Origin: Takashimella koratensis
Taxonomy: Eukaryota > Basidiomycota > Tremellomycetes > Trichosporonales > Tetragoniomycetaceae
Direction of reading: 5' to 3'
Length of the DNA: 64,000 nucleotides
NCBI GenBank assembly: GCA_003116875.1
Contig: BCKT01000002.1
Span: 1,426,001 to 1,490,000, forward strand
The notes beneath the pieces are model-generated. The model was not told the origin of the DNA. It was given only the letters and a program-made list of their open reading frames with translations, and made no database searches. Position 1 is the stretch's first letter. The number at the start of each line of letters is the position of its first letter. Positions 36,372-48,148 of the stretch are shown in pieces. A program made the translations under genes and the position numbers.

Positions 36372-37670
36372 CTATGCCAACGCCTTCATATCGTAATCCC
36401 GCATGCGGGCAGGCAACACGACCTCTCTCCTACTCCTCTCTCTGAGCGCATCGGGTCCCACACTCGCGGTTCTTGACGCTGACGCGCGTCGAGTCATCGC
36501 GTTCCCTCCTGGGCCCGTGACGGCGCCGTCGCGGTCGACTCCCGAGGCACTGACTGCGCGTCGCATGCTGGTCGATCCCGTGATCTCGGATTTAGGAACG
36601 GTCACACCGAGACCGAGGCCAAGCACGGCAGCGGTCGCGCCTGATCCCGAGCGACGAAGCATGAGTCGTACACCCACACCGGATGGTGCGTGTGCGCCCT
36701 CGTTGCCCGTCTGAGGGGAGTCAGTCTTCGCCCTGTCCCCGGGTGCGTTGTCGGAGCCGGTATTGACGCCGTCCGTCGCCCCGAGCCTAGGCCGTTTCTT
36801 CGCGACGTCCCCTTCGTCCTCCGAGTCCGACATCGGGCCAATCACCGCTTTCAACGGCGACCCGATCGACACGGGCCGGGCGAGGGCATTCGCCGTTGAC
36901 GGGGAGATACTGAGCAGCCCCGCGGACCGGGTACGCTTGAGGCCTGAACGTGGGTGTGGAGCTTGAGGGATGGAGGGGGAACCGGTGGGGCTAGGTATAG
37001 GGCTGGCGGACTCGGTATGAATCGCTGGCACATTGACAGCATCAGCGAGTGCCGAGGCAGTAGCTAAGTTGTCCATTGCGCTAGCCGGCTCGACCTTGTC
37101 GTTGGGGTTCGGGGAAACGGAGTAGTCACCTCGGCTGTGGGTGCCGGTCGGACCGGCGTTCGCGGGCCCGCCTCCGCTGCTGCGCCGGGACCGAGACGGG
37201 TGAGTTTTCTTCTTCCGTGCGTTGGCCGCGGCGGCTCGAGCAGCTGCCGCGCTCTCGCGTTTCTGTCGGACCTTGTCTTGTTCCGCGCGGTGGGCGCGGG
37301 CGACCTCGCGCGGCGACGGGTGGGAAGACCGGGTGTTGGCGAGCTCCAAGATGTGCGGGTACAAGCTCCATGTGGAGGTGGAGGATGAGGAAGAGGACGA
37401 GGAGGTGTTGGAGCCGGTGGGAGCGGGAGGGAGGAAACACCTCGCGATGATGGGTTGGTTGAGAGGGGTCAAGCGGGCGGTCGGGCCCGAGGGGAGAGAG
37501 GAGGGGAACGCGTGCGGTTTGGACTTGCGGCGTTGGGAGGGTGGGAGGGATCGCGTGGAGGGGGATTGCCGGGATGGGGAAAGTGGTGAGAAAGAGGCGC
37601 GGTCAATGGTGATGTAGGCTTTGCCAGAGCCGTTGACGGGCAAGTGCAGGGTGATGGGCGTAGGCGGCAT
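36372..37670 (-). CDS. Basic, Ser/Arg/Ala-rich protein of unknown function
   Basis: One uninterrupted frame of 432 codons from ATG 37670 to TAG 36372-36374; no intron, unlike most neighbours. The N-terminus (PITLHLPVNGSGKAYITID) is the most ordered-looking stretch. It is followed by RRKSKPHAFPSS and an Arg/Ala-rich helix (QDKVRQKRESAAAARAAAANARKKK) typical of nucleic-acid-binding or nuclear-localised segments. The rest is disordered, with SP/TP sites and GLKRTRSAGLLSIS, MSDSEDEGDVAKKRPRL (a bipartite-NLS-like patch). The C-terminus has RERSRREVVLPARMRDYDM. No domain family recognised; a nuclear regulatory or chromatin role is a guess from composition. Upstream in-frame extension to about 37883 exists but is low complexity. 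Confidence 0.6.
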   Translation of the reverse strand: MPPTPITLHLPVNGSGKAYITIDRASFSPLSPSRQSPSTRSLPPSQRRKSKPHAFPSSLPSGPTARLTPLNQPIIARCFLPPAPTGSNTSSSSSSSSTSTWSLYPHILELANTRSSHPSPREVARAHRAEQDKVRQKRESAAAARAAAANARKKKTHPSRSRRSSGGGPANAGPTGTHSRGDYSVSPNPNDKVEPASAMDNLATASALADAVNVPAIHTESASPIPSPTGSPSIPQAPHPRSGLKRTRSAGLLSISPSTANALARPVSIGSPLKAVIGPMSDSEDEGDVAKKRPRLGATDGVNTGSDNAPGDRAKTDSPQTGNEGAHAPSGVGVRLMLRRSGSGATAAVLGLGLGVTVPKSEITGSTSMRRAVSASGVDRDGAVTGPGGNAMTRRASASRTASVGPDALRERSRREVVLPARMRDYDMKALA

Positions 37671-38109
37671 GGTGATGGTAGGTAGGGTTTGGGGGAAGGG
37701 TGACGAGGTGACGAGGGGTGAAGGTGATGACGGTGGGGTAGAGGAAAGGAGGTGACCAGGTGACCAGGCGACTAGGTGGTTTAGCGACGAGACAACGAGG
37801 TATAAGAGTGCTGGTAGCGGGACGGGTGGTGGGTGATAGGGTGGTGACGAGTCGGTTGAGTGGAGGTGTGTCAAGGTGAGCACTGAGAGGGTGGATAAGA
37901 ACGACGACGAGTGGGCCGGATCGAAGGCGAGGTTGGGCGTCGGGTGGGTCGGTCGGGATTAGGTATGCCGGGTGTGTGGGTGTTTGTGTGGAGTACGGTG
38001 AGCCGGTGAGGAGTAGGCGTCGGAGTCGGAGTTGGAGTCGGGGGATCAGCTATGGCTATGGGACAAGCATGGTGCGTAGGTAGCTGCGAGAGCAAGATGG
38101 ACAAGATAG

Positions 38110-38143
38110 GGGTGGTGGTGGTGGTGGTGGTGGTGGTGGTGGG
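38110..38143 (+). repeat. GGT trinucleotide microsatellite
   Basis: About eleven GGT units in the spacer upstream of the minus-strand Ser/Arg-rich gene. Confidence 0.85.
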
Positions 38144-38816
38144 GAGTGAGGAGTGGGGAGTAAGAGGAAGAGAGCCAGAGACAAGGTTTGAGTTTGAAGG
38201 AGTGAAAAATACTGCTCCAGTCTCGGGATGGGCCACACACACACACACAGACACACACCATGGACAATTACCCAGCAACCGGCAATTCCCACACTCCATC
38301 CTCGGCGCATACAGCAGCCTCAGCACCAGTCTCTATGCATGCAGAGGGCAGGTATGTACAGCCGCAGGGGATAGACAATGCACGACACGAGGGTGGTCCA
38401 CATCGACTCCAAGCATGATTGAAACGTGTGAGAGGTTAGAAGGGGTTGGTTGGGTCTCCCGGTTCGCGGTCGGTCGGGGTTGGGCGGGCTGGCGGGCCTA
38501 GGCAGGCGTTTACTGTATGTATATTACGTTGACGTTTGCTGTTGTTGTTCACCCTCCTCCCAGGGAAGAATGGGAACGGGAGAGGGGGGATCAGCATTAC
38601 AAACATAATGTTTCCAGAGTCGGTTTGTAATACATCCTTATTGTCTTGGAGTTGTTATGATTATCAAACCCCTTGGCAGGTCCCTGACCCATAGTAGCAC
38701 CCTGGCCCTCTTTGGTTCCCGCGACAACCTTGAATCCTAATCTCTTTGGACCACCTCCACCCAGCCCACCGTAGAGGACCCCATCACGTGATCTCAATTG
38801 CCCCCGTGTTCTCGGC

Positions 38817-39284
38817 TCAGGGACGGGAGAGATCATCCGCGTCCGCCACTTTGCCGGATTCGCCACACCCCATCCATATACACTTGTCCCCGAGTTGATT
38901 CATTTCCTTGGCCACAGAACGGCTAACTTGGATCTCGGGAAAGTTGGATAGCGTCAGATTGAGTTTGCACTCAAATCGAATCGGATTGACCAGACGACGG
39001 TACCTATCCAAGCTGAGACGCTCGAGATGAGGTTGGGTAAAGGTTCGTTGCTGGTATGCAGTACGAAGAGGCACTAGCTTTGGCAACCCGGAGGACGGTT
39101 CACCAACCGCGCAACAGGCGACTCGGAGGTGTCGAGTGACGCCGGGTCGATCAACCGCTCCTCTGAAGAGACGGCCAGTGATGTTCTGTCTAGGGATGAT
39201 CTGGATGACATGCAGGCATCCGAGGCTAGCCTGGCAAAGCCGAGTGGGGTTTGATATGGTATGACGAGTCATAGCCGTGGCCAT
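38817..39284 (-). CDS. Possible hypothetical protein or gene remnant
   Basis: A 155-codon frame from ATG 39284 to a stop at 38817-38819 in an otherwise gene-free region. Unlike the surrounding frames it is not low complexity. It has leucine-spaced stretches (ASLGCLHVIQIIPRQN; FTQPHLERLSLDRYRRLV; LNLTLSNFPEIQVSR) reminiscent of the end of an F-box/LRR-type protein, and a charged tail KEMNQLGDKCIWMGCGESG. The frame stays open upstream to an acceptor-like CACAG at about 39344, so earlier exons may exist, but none could be joined convincingly. No family match is claimed. Confidence 0.35.
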   Translation of the reverse strand: MATAMTRHTISNPTRLCQASLGCLHVIQIIPRQNITGRLFRGAVDRPGVTRHLRVACCAVGEPSSGLPKLVPLRTAYQQRTFTQPHLERLSLDRYRRLVNPIRFECKLNLTLSNFPEIQVSRSVAKEMNQLGDKCIWMGCGESGKVADADDLSRP

Positions 39285-40715
39285 GCACTGCAGCTGGGCG
39301 AGGGTAGGTACCTCCTTCTTCCTCTCTTTCTGTGCAAATGCTGAGAGACCGTTGAATCGATCGCAAGTCTGGGCGATCGGTACCGAGGAGAGATGGTTCG
39401 TCTATGTGCTCACTTGAGCATCAATGAATGCAACTGATTGCGTTGGAAGGGAGGGAAACCGGGCGGTAGATATAGTCGCCGACGGCCACCGCCAATCGTG
39501 TCAAGATCCGACCCCGGGTTCCAAGTTCAGATCAGATGTCGACGCCGCCTTGATGCCTCGTGTTTCTTTTCTTTTTCCCCTCGGGTTCCCGGCGCACGCC
39601 CCTTGCCTCAGCCGGTCCACGTACACCCGGCCATCGCCGATCCATTATTTTTCTCCCCCTTTCCCCCTTTCCCTATTTCCACTTTTTCCACCCATCCAGG
39701 CTGTCTACCCTTGACTCGGCTCTCTCGGGTCTGGTAACTCGGAGCTGACAACGGCTTAACCCTCTTTCCTCTACCTGCATACTCCCCGCCCCGAGGCGAG
39801 AGGCGCGCGCTGCTACATTCTCCCGGTTGTTCGGGTTTGGGTTTTTCGGTGTGAAAAAAAAGAAGAGCAGGTGCATTGACCCGTGTCGTCCGTCGGTCGG
39901 GCCCTGGCTTTCCTCTCACCCCTTTTTTGCGTTATCGACGATCCCCAAACCGGTCTAGCCCCGGTCTAGCCACGGCACCCACCCCTCCCCCTTACTCGCC
40001 CCAAAGCACGGGACACGGGCCACGGTACACCGTCTCCCCAGCTAAATCGTTGTAGCCGAGTAAACCCAAAACGAGACGACGGTTGCAGATACCTCCTAGA
40101 CCATTGCTAGGGGGATTTAAGCATCGCATCGCCTATTGTCTTAGCGCCGCACACGGTTGGAGCATGTAGACAAGGTGTGAGCGAGGTGGAGCAAGCGTGA
40201 GTGAGGAAGGAGCGTGGTTCGTGTAAGGAAGGGAAGCAGACGAAGCAGAAGCAACGACCAAGCGACGGTAACGATTACGATATCAGCGTTCCCGGATTCT
40301 GCTTCTGATCGCTGCTTCGCTGCTTCGCTGCTTCTTTACTCTGCTCGCGCTGTTCTGTGCCGTTCTTGTCTCGGCCAGAGTCACAGCGTCTCTGGCTAGC
40401 TATCGTACTGTACCTTGTCAATGTCTCTGGGTCCCACCGTCTTACTTTACCCCTGGGTTTATTATTATGAACATGAATATTTATTTTTCTGGTTGTTCTT
40501 CGGTGATTATTCACCGGGCGCGGTATACGCAGAGACGCAGTCCACGCCCCCTGACGCCCCCGCAACCAAGGAGATACAGGAGGACCCTAGGAATTACTCG
40601 TTCGGTATTCCCCTTTCCACCTTGCACCGACCGCCCTCCCGCCGCCCACCCTGCCCCTCACCCCTTCCCCCCCCTCGCTCTCGCAGCGTCCACCCACCTA
40701 CCCTTCTAGGAACCG

Positions 40716-40726
40716 TATTTATAAAG
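40716..40726 (+). promoter_or_regulatory. TATA-like element of the gene at 41682
   Basis: TATTTATAAAG lies about 960 bp upstream of ATG 41682 with C/A- and C/T-rich sequence in between. If used, the transcript would have a very long leader or an unseen upstream intron. Confidence 0.35.
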
Positions 40727-41681
40727 TTATTCGAGTACAGCCCGGCGCCGCGCCGCGCCGACTGACCGACCACCGACCCTCGAACGCACGCACGCACGCA
40801 CGCCCACTCACCCGCACGCACACCCACACCCACACCCACACCCACACCTGCGACAGCCGACCGAAGGAGACGACGGAGAGAAGAGAACAAGAGAACAAGA
40901 GAACAAGAAAAGAGAAAAGAGAAACCCGCCGAGCCAGTCGCATCTAGGGTGCAGCGAGGAGCAGGCGCAGGAGACTGGTAACGGGCAACAGTACATAGTC
41001 GCAGCGAGAACCCAAACCCAGGCAAAAGGTAGATTCAGCCCCGTGCCGTCTGACGACCCCTCCGTGCCCCCTACCCCCTGCCTACCTTACCCCTAACCCT
41101 ACCCCCTGCCTTCTACTCCCCCTTGGATACCCAATACCCAACACCCGACGCACCCTACCACCACCGGTCCCAATCTCACTCTCCTCCCTTTCATCACCAT
41201 CTCCATACCCCGACATCGCACCCACCCACCCACCTCCATCGCCCCACTCCCCACTCATCCCCCCCCCCCCCCCACCCCCTGGCCCCATCCTTTCTCCTGC
41301 TCTTGCTCTTCCTTTGCACGGCCCATCATCATCACTCGGCTGCCCACTTTCACTCACTCGCTCGCTTTCACCCAGTCTCTCCCTTTCTCCACGACCCGCC
41401 GATTCACAGACTATCGCTGGGTTGTCCCACCCTCGTATACCGTCCCCAGCCCGCTCCAACGCTCGTCCCATTCACCGCGTCTCGACATCGGCCTCGCCTT
41501 TCCGCCGGCGACGCTCACCTCGAGAGCTAGCTCATACCTTACCTACGCCTTTATATCTATCACCCACCCTCCTACCAGCTCGGCCCACACCCGCCCACCA
41601 ACTAGCTACCTACCACCAGTCCACCAGCTACCTCTACCTACCACCTCACCACCTCCTATACCCCACCCACCGCAGCGCAGC

Positions 41682-43594
41682 ATGTCGACAGCCGCGCTGA
41701 GGGCGTACGTGCCCCGCCCATCATCTTTGCCACCGTCCCCCGCCAAGCTCGCCGCTTCGCACCCTGGCCCTTCGCAGCCGGCCTACTCCCCGCGGTCCCG
41801 CGAGCTCCCTGACGAGGCCAAGAAGTCGGCCACCCTCATCCTCGAGGTAAGCATCACCCTCCCAACCGTCTACACCTCCCACTTCATAGCCTCACATTTC
41901 ACACCCACACCTTCGCCGCTGTGAGCTGGCCAATGGCTGGCTGTACAGCTTGTGAACCCAAAAACTCAAAACTAGCTCCGATCACCCGGAAACCCGGACC
42001 TCTCCCCCCACCATACACCCACTCCACTCACTTTATGATTTCTCACCGCTGACTACGACACTCGTCACCCTTTTCCAGCTCCTCTCCGGTCTTCCCGCCC
42101 CGCTCCCACCTACCCTCGGCCGGACCTTCAACACCACCCCGTCCCCACCTTCATCCGCAACTGTGGGGCCTGGTCCATCTTCCTCTTCCTTCTCCTCGTT
42201 TGCACGGAAACGCCCCTCCGACCCGAGCCCGATCGGACTGGGCCTGGGGCTCTCACCGCTCGGCCACAGCCCCAAACGAGCACGCCACTCACCCCCGCCC
42301 ACCGCCGCCCCGGCACTCGCTACTTCCTCGTCAACAGGTGCAGACCGTGCATCGCCCGCTCACCCAAACTCTAACGGCGCGCTCTCCCCCGAAGCAAGGT
42401 TTCACACCCCAGATCTAGGAAGGTCTCACTCCTCTCCGACGTTTGCGAACAGCCGGAAAGAAGTAGGACGTAGCTCGTTGCGCAATGAAATCGCGCGTGC
42501 GGCTCCGGGAGCAAGTGGGAGTAAAGAGGCATGGAGCCGGGACCAGTGGAAGGATCATGGCTTGAAGTGAGTCTTTATCCCCCTCTCTTCCTGGTGCTAA
42601 ACCTTCTGGTAGATAGCTAAACTTTCATCAGGATTCGGACAAGGGCAGTTGCGCTTAAACGTCACGGGGACGCCTACCAACGGACGACTTCGGCGAAACC
42701 CCATCTCGTTTCGACTCTCCCGGCAGATAACATGATGGGTTTACTCTGCCTCACCGACTCGTCGTTGCTGTTCACGTATGCGCTGTGGTGTGATGAACAA
42801 GCGTACGGCAGAGCAAGCTCGTCCGTGTATCGGGATCTGGACGGGCTGGTGACTTGGGTTCGGAAGATGTGGGAAAGCGAGATGAGGCGAGCAGAAGGGA
42901 ATGAGAAGGAAATGGCGAGGGGAATGGTGGGGCTTATGTGAGTTGACCGTTTGTGATGAGTAGATGGAGATGGAGAGGGGGAGGTGGAGAAGAGAGAGGG
43001 AAGAACGGCGGAGGAGAAGGAAGACATCGTCCAGCAATTCTTTACTGACTCGCCCGTAGGCACCTAGTCGAAGCTGTCCTCGCGTTTACCCAATCCACAC
43101 AAAGCTTGCACTACCTCCACCGACGTAGCAAAGAGCTCTCCGCCTCTTCCTCCAACCACGGTCCCTCCCCACCTTCTTCCGCATCCTCCACCGGCCCTTC
43201 CCCTCCCTCCACCTCCCACTCCGATTCCGTCCTCCCATCCGAGATTGTCCCACTCATCTCGACCTCTTCCACTTCTTCGTCCCGCGCGACCTCGGCCCTC
43301 CTCACTAGCAGACACCACTTGTCTATCCGTCTGCTCCGCCAGGCGTTCCCGAGTACTTGGGAGGCAGCGATCCACTCGGAACTCGCAGATCAGGTCCTCC
43401 CTGCTCCCGGGGACGCGCTGGGTGCAGCCAAATCGATCGATCTCGATAAGACGGATAGGTTTGCATGGCCCATCGAGCTCGGGATGCAAAACCCGGCTGC
43501 TCATGTCACGGTCTTTGGGAGAGCAATGGTAGAGGAGATGGCAAAGAAATGTGGGAAGAAATGGGACTTGTACCTCGGCGCAGAGGACAAGTAG
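41682..43594 (+). CDS. Ser/Pro-rich protein with a C-terminal helical domain, function unknown
   Basis: Four exons joined by GT-AG introns after LILE, after HGLK and after VGLM; stop TAG 43592-43594. The first 200 residues are disordered (Pro/Ser-rich, with RKRPSDPSP and SPKRARHSP patches that could act as nuclear signals). The C-terminal half looks folded and helical: WSRDQWKDHGLKIRTRAVAL, KRHGDAYQR, LLCLTDSSLLFTYALWCDEQ, VYRDLDGLVTWVRKMWES, HLVEAVLAFTQSTQSLHYL and LSIRLLRQAFPSTWEAA. The order (long helix with ALKRHGD, then a helix pair with tyrosine/alanine-rich face) vaguely recalls the C-terminal homology domain of AF4/FMR2 proteins, but this was not tested. ATG 41682 is the first in a C-rich leader. 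An A/G-poor tail and a 65-G run follow the stop closely. Confidence 0.75.
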
Positions 43595-43602
43595 GCGAGG
43601 GG

Positions 43603-43605
<3 letters not shown>

Positions 43606-43670
<65 letters not shown>
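43606..43670 (+). repeat. 65-base poly-G homopolymer
   Basis: Unbroken run of G starting 12 bases after the stop codon of the upstream gene. On the transcript strand of that gene it would be an extreme G-quadruplex-forming 3' UTR tract. The length is doubtful because such runs are poorly resolved by sequencing. Confidence 0.85.
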
Positions 43671-43671
<1 letters not shown>

Positions 43672-45310
43672 TCAGGGGTTAGGCGAGAGGTGGGATAGAG
43701 CGTGGAGTACGATTACAGTCTCTCGAGACTAGTTGTATTCACGGTCAAATCCTGCCTATGGTTGTTCTGAATCCTTCATCCGCATGACTTCATTTACCTC
43801 TTGGCTTTTAGGGCGTTTGTTTCTCTCTTTTCTGTATCGTCGACTTTGATGTTCTAGCTCGCTTATCATGTCTCCTCGCACTACACGCCATGTTCTACGT
43901 ACCCAATCACCTACTGTTCCACTTATACTCTACCCGGTACTTGCCACACTACGTGTTGGTAGCTTCTACCGTATTACCTATACCTCTATTGTTTATTGTC
44001 ATTTTTTCGCTCGGGTTGTTACTGTTGTTCTATTGTCTATATGTTATTCTTAATCATTCGCAACGATGATCCTCTGAGTGAGCCTTGTCTGTCCAGTATA
44101 GGTAACCTGGCTGGCTGCGAGTTATGGATATCAGCGCCAAGTGCCACTTGAGATCTGTGGTCTAGGGTTCCCAGGGTCGGGTACAATAACGCCGGAAATG
44201 CCGAGGATGAAGGGAGTGCCACTCCACGTTTGCTGTGTGTGCCACACTCGGTCCACTGGCTTTGGCTGGTCGTCGGACCTTGCTACCTGGCTCGCCCTCC
44301 CACTTAGCATCCATCCATCCACATCCACATCCACATTCACCACCATCCACCATCCATCCACCCATTCTTGCCCCACAGTCTCTTGGACAACACCCAGTCG
44401 TTACATCAGCTCCCCTTTTCCCGCGCGTGAATCGCATCAGGCCTGCTCCCCCCCGACCCCCCCGAGCTGGACAATAAGAACCAACGACGCCGAAACCGAC
44501 CGACCCCTTTCCATCATCGTTTTCACTCACGTCATCGTCTCCCCCCGTCTCACCCCGTCCCAAACCATCCTTACCTCGCCCTACCTCTTGTCCCCCACAC
44601 CCACGACATACCAGCTACATCACGAGACGCTCGTGGTCTGTCCCTCAAGACAAATCCTCTACCCCCACCCAACACCAACTGGACCCGCCGTCCATGCTCG
44701 AGTTGGAACCACCACCTGTCCCACCTCGACCTCTTGTTACCGTCCTTGTCCTCGCCTCCGTCTCTGCCTCGGTCCACACACGCCTCGAGAGAAAATTAAT
44801 CCCTACCTGTGAGTTGTCCCAGTCCCGTCGTATCATCTGAATCTACCCTGGGGCGGAGGTCGTTGCCGTGGTCGGTGTCGTTGTCCTTGTCGTTGTCGTT
44901 GTGGTGGGCGTCGCGGTCACCGGAGAGTAAATCGGGACAACGTCAAACGACACCGGTTTCCTCTACGTCCCAAGTCCAGACTTTTTCCCACACATTGCAA
45001 TTAGAACATTATCATCGTCCTCATCGCGATCGATAGATCCCCTCGACAACGTTCTTGCCCCTTGCTTGGTCAGCAAGGTCATCTGACCTCTCGAGGTTGA
45101 CAAGATATCGTTGTTCGTTGGGGGTCCTGGTGGGGTATATTACCTCAACCGGTCGCTCCTTTCCTCCCCTCCCTTTCTCCCATCCTCTCTCTTCTCAGTT
45201 CACTCCTCTCTCCCAGCTAGCATCCAGACTCTCTCTACCGCTTGGACAGCTCTTGTCTACCTCTCATATCTACTTCCCCCACACGCTTCCTCGCATCCAC
45301 TCTACTAGCC
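43671..45310. promoter_or_regulatory. Upstream region of CCR4; no gene seen
   Basis: About 1.6 kb without a credible coding frame. It has a CCATCCA-rich stretch near 44310-44365, a GTCGTTGTC-type repeat near 44880-44915 and a TATA-like GGTATATTA near 45132 about 180 bp before the CCR4 start codon. The last 200 bases are C/T-rich leader. Confidence 0.4.
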
Positions 45311-48148
45311 ATGGCGTTCTACAACACTAACTTCTACCTCCCTTGGCAGCCACCTCCCCCCGCCTGCATGTTCTACCAACAGACAGGCTCGTCCTCGCAG
45401 GCGAAACACCACGACTCCTCGGGCTCGGGCGGTGGTGATGCGTCTATCGCACCGCTTCGGCGGCCCCTCGGCGGTGGCGTCGGCGGTTGGGGCAACGGTC
45501 CGCCCTTTGTCCCCATGCCTTCGCCGGGCGGGTTCCAGGTCCCACCCTCGGCCAACGGGATGCTAGGCTCCAACTTTGGAGGAGGTATAGGACTCGGCGG
45601 CCCTCCCCCTCCCCCTTCCAGCCACCACAACGCGCTCCACCCGGGCGGCATCCACGCCGGCCACCAACACCAACACCAGCACCAGCAGCAACAACAACAA
45701 CAGCAGCAGCAGGCACAACAGCAACAGTCACAGCAGCAGCAACACCACAACCACCAGCATGGTCACTCGGGCCACCAGCATGGCGGCCACCAGCATGGGC
45801 ATGTTGGCGGTGGAGGTGGAGTCGTGAATGTCGGCCACAACCACCACGGCCCACACCACCCGAGCTTTGGAAGCAGCGCGACCGGGGCCATGCATCTCGG
45901 CCAACAGCATACGGGCGGGATGGGCATGGGCGGACACGGAGGACCCGGTGGAGCACAATACGGCGGGATGGGCGGGTTTGGTGGAATGCAAGGCGGGTCA
46001 AGCCCACCTCGTGTCCCTACTGAACCTTCGGTCCCGCTCACTGCACACTGGCAGCACCAACTCCTCCGAGCAGAGAACTCTCGAATCGCGTCTTCCCCAC
46101 ACCACCGCGCGCGATCCGCAGCCATGGCATCGCGCATGTCGAATAAACCCCCGGCAGCGACTAGTGCCGTCACGATCTCAGACCCGAACCGACCCTCGTC
46201 CTCGCAATCCATGGTGAACGGGAGCAGCGTGCACAAGAAGACCACCTCAACCTCGCTCTCGGTCGCCACGACCTGCTCACCCCCTGGCAGCGAGCCGTCG
46301 GTCACCCCCGTCATGCACGCGGACCCGATGAACCCTGCCCAGCCACCGGCACCCACCAGCAAGGATGACGAGCCGTACGAACCGTGGACGGGCCTCGACC
46401 TTGGAGGGGTCCGATTGCGTAACCTCTCCCCCTCGCTCTTCACATTCTCCCATATCACCGCGCTTTACATCAACCACAACCAACTCACCTCCCTCCCTCC
46501 CTCCATCTCCCAACTGCGCCAACTCACCACACTCGACGCGACGGGTAACGAAATGAAATCCGTCCCTCCCGAGCTCGGACTCTTGTGCAAGCTCAAAGAA
46601 CTCCTTCTCTTTGATAACAAATTGACGACACTCCCTCTCGAGCTGGGGACGCTATACAACCTCGAGACGCTAGGGATCGAGGGGAACCCGCTGGAGGACC
46701 GGATCAGGAAGAAGATTGCAGAGGAAGGGACATCAGCTTTCATCGCGGAGCTTCGCGACTCGTGTCCGATTGGCCCTCCACCACCGGATCGCGAGTGGGT
46801 CACGATCGAGCCTGATATGACCTCGCCATCGACCATCAACAAGATGGAACAATTTACCGTCTTGTCTTACAACATTCTCTGCCACTCGTTCGCCCCAAGC
46901 ACCTCGTATGGCTACACACCATCCTGGGCGCTCGACTGGAACTACCGCAAGGCGACCATCCTTAACGAGATCCTCAACGGAGGTCCCGATATCGTTTGTC
47001 TCCAAGAGATCGCGACAGAACAGTTCACCACGTTCTTCTACCCTCAACTCCAACAGCACGGGTACGAGGGTTCACACTATGCCCGAACTCGAGCGCGAAC
47101 AATGGCGGCAGAAGATGCCAAGATGGTCGATGGTTGCGCGACTTTCTGGAAAACGTCCAAGTTCAAACTGATCGAGACTCAGGTGATCGAGTTCAACCAG
47201 ATCGCTTTGGGTAAAACCGAGATGCGGACGGATGATATGTTCAATCGAGTCATGTCCCGTGATAATATCGGAACCACCACAGCTCTCGAGTTTGTTCATT
47301 CCGGTGCGAAACTCATGGTCGCCAACGCCCACATATATTGGGATCACCGGTATCGTGATGTCAAGCTGGTTCAGATCGGTATGTTTCTGGAAAAACTCGA
47401 GGAGGTCGTGGAGCGATTTGGACATTACCCGCCTCGACCGCCTTCTTCGGTTCTTGCGAAAGCAGCAGCAGCCCAAGCAGCCGCGGCGTCAACCACCAAC
47501 TCTGGCACGGTCTCGGGTGACCAGTCACCTGCCACCTCGTCAACTGGCGACTCGACCTCTGCCAATGCCGCCGTGGCAGCTGCTCTCGCTCTTCCCGACG
47601 CACCTACTTATTCGAAATACGAGAAAGGTCGCGATATCCCTCTCATCCTCTGTATCGATTCCAACTCACTCGCCAAATCCGCTGTCCACCAATTCATCTC
47701 ATCTGGTGACCTCTCCCCGGACCATGAAGACTTCATGACTCACACTTACGGGCCATACACGACTCGGGGATTGAAGCATCGGTTGGGACTCAGAAGCAGT
47801 TGCGCGAGCTTTGGAGAAATGAGAATGACAAACTTTACGCCTACCTTTGAGGAAGTGATTGATTATATCTTTTACACGCCAAGGTCGATTAGGTGTACGG
47901 GGATCCTAGGGGACGTGGATAGAGGGTATTTGGAAAAAGTCGTGGGATTCCCAAATGCGCATTTCCCTTCAGAGTGAGTGTACAGGAGTCGGATGTGGTC
48001 AACAGGGAGATGGGGGAGAGAGACAGAACAGGGAGATGGGGGAGAGACACAGAGAGAGAAAGAGCTTTGCTGATATTTGTCCCCTAGCCATATCCCAGTT
48101 CTCGCAACATTCCGAATCAAGGCAGCGGTCGACCCGGCTTCAGAGTGA
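45311..48148 (+). CDS. CCR4: Ccr4 catalytic deadenylase of the Ccr4-Not complex
   Basis: Poly(A)-specific 3'-5' exonuclease that shortens mRNA tails in the cytoplasm. Two exons (45311-47973 and 48088-48148) give 907 residues. The N-terminus is Gly/Pro/Gln/His-rich (glutamine run and HQHGG repeats at about residues 115-200). An LRR block follows (LDLGGVRLRNLSPSLF, ITALYINHNQLTSLPPSI, LTTLDATGNEMKSVPPEL, LKELLLFDNKLTTLPLEL), the Not1/Caf1-binding part. The EEP nuclease domain has YNILCHSFAPS, DIVCLQEIATEQF (catalytic Glu), VANAHIYWDHRYRDVKLVQ, LILCIDSNSLAKSAVHQF (Asp and Asn) and FPSDHIPVLATF, whose Asp-His pair is formed only by splicing the 61-nt last exon. All expected catalytic residues are present. 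An Ala/Ser-rich insert sits inside the nuclease domain. Confidence 0.96.

Larger units (their letters stand above)
37671..41681. other. Long repeat-rich intergenic region
   Basis: About 4 kb between divergent genes. It holds a GGT trinucleotide run (38110-38143), a CA run (about 38231-38262), an ACCCAC-type run (about 40820-40847), a C run (41257-41271) and one doubtful coding stretch (38817-39284). The stretch 40716-41681 looks like the promoter and long C/T-rich leader of the gene at 41682. No tRNA or other RNA gene was found. Confidence 0.4.

Noticed and set aside
41085..41120. CCCTAACCCT-type sequence as interstitial telomere repeat
   Set aside because: Only one or two irregular units within a C/T-rich leader; no tandem array.
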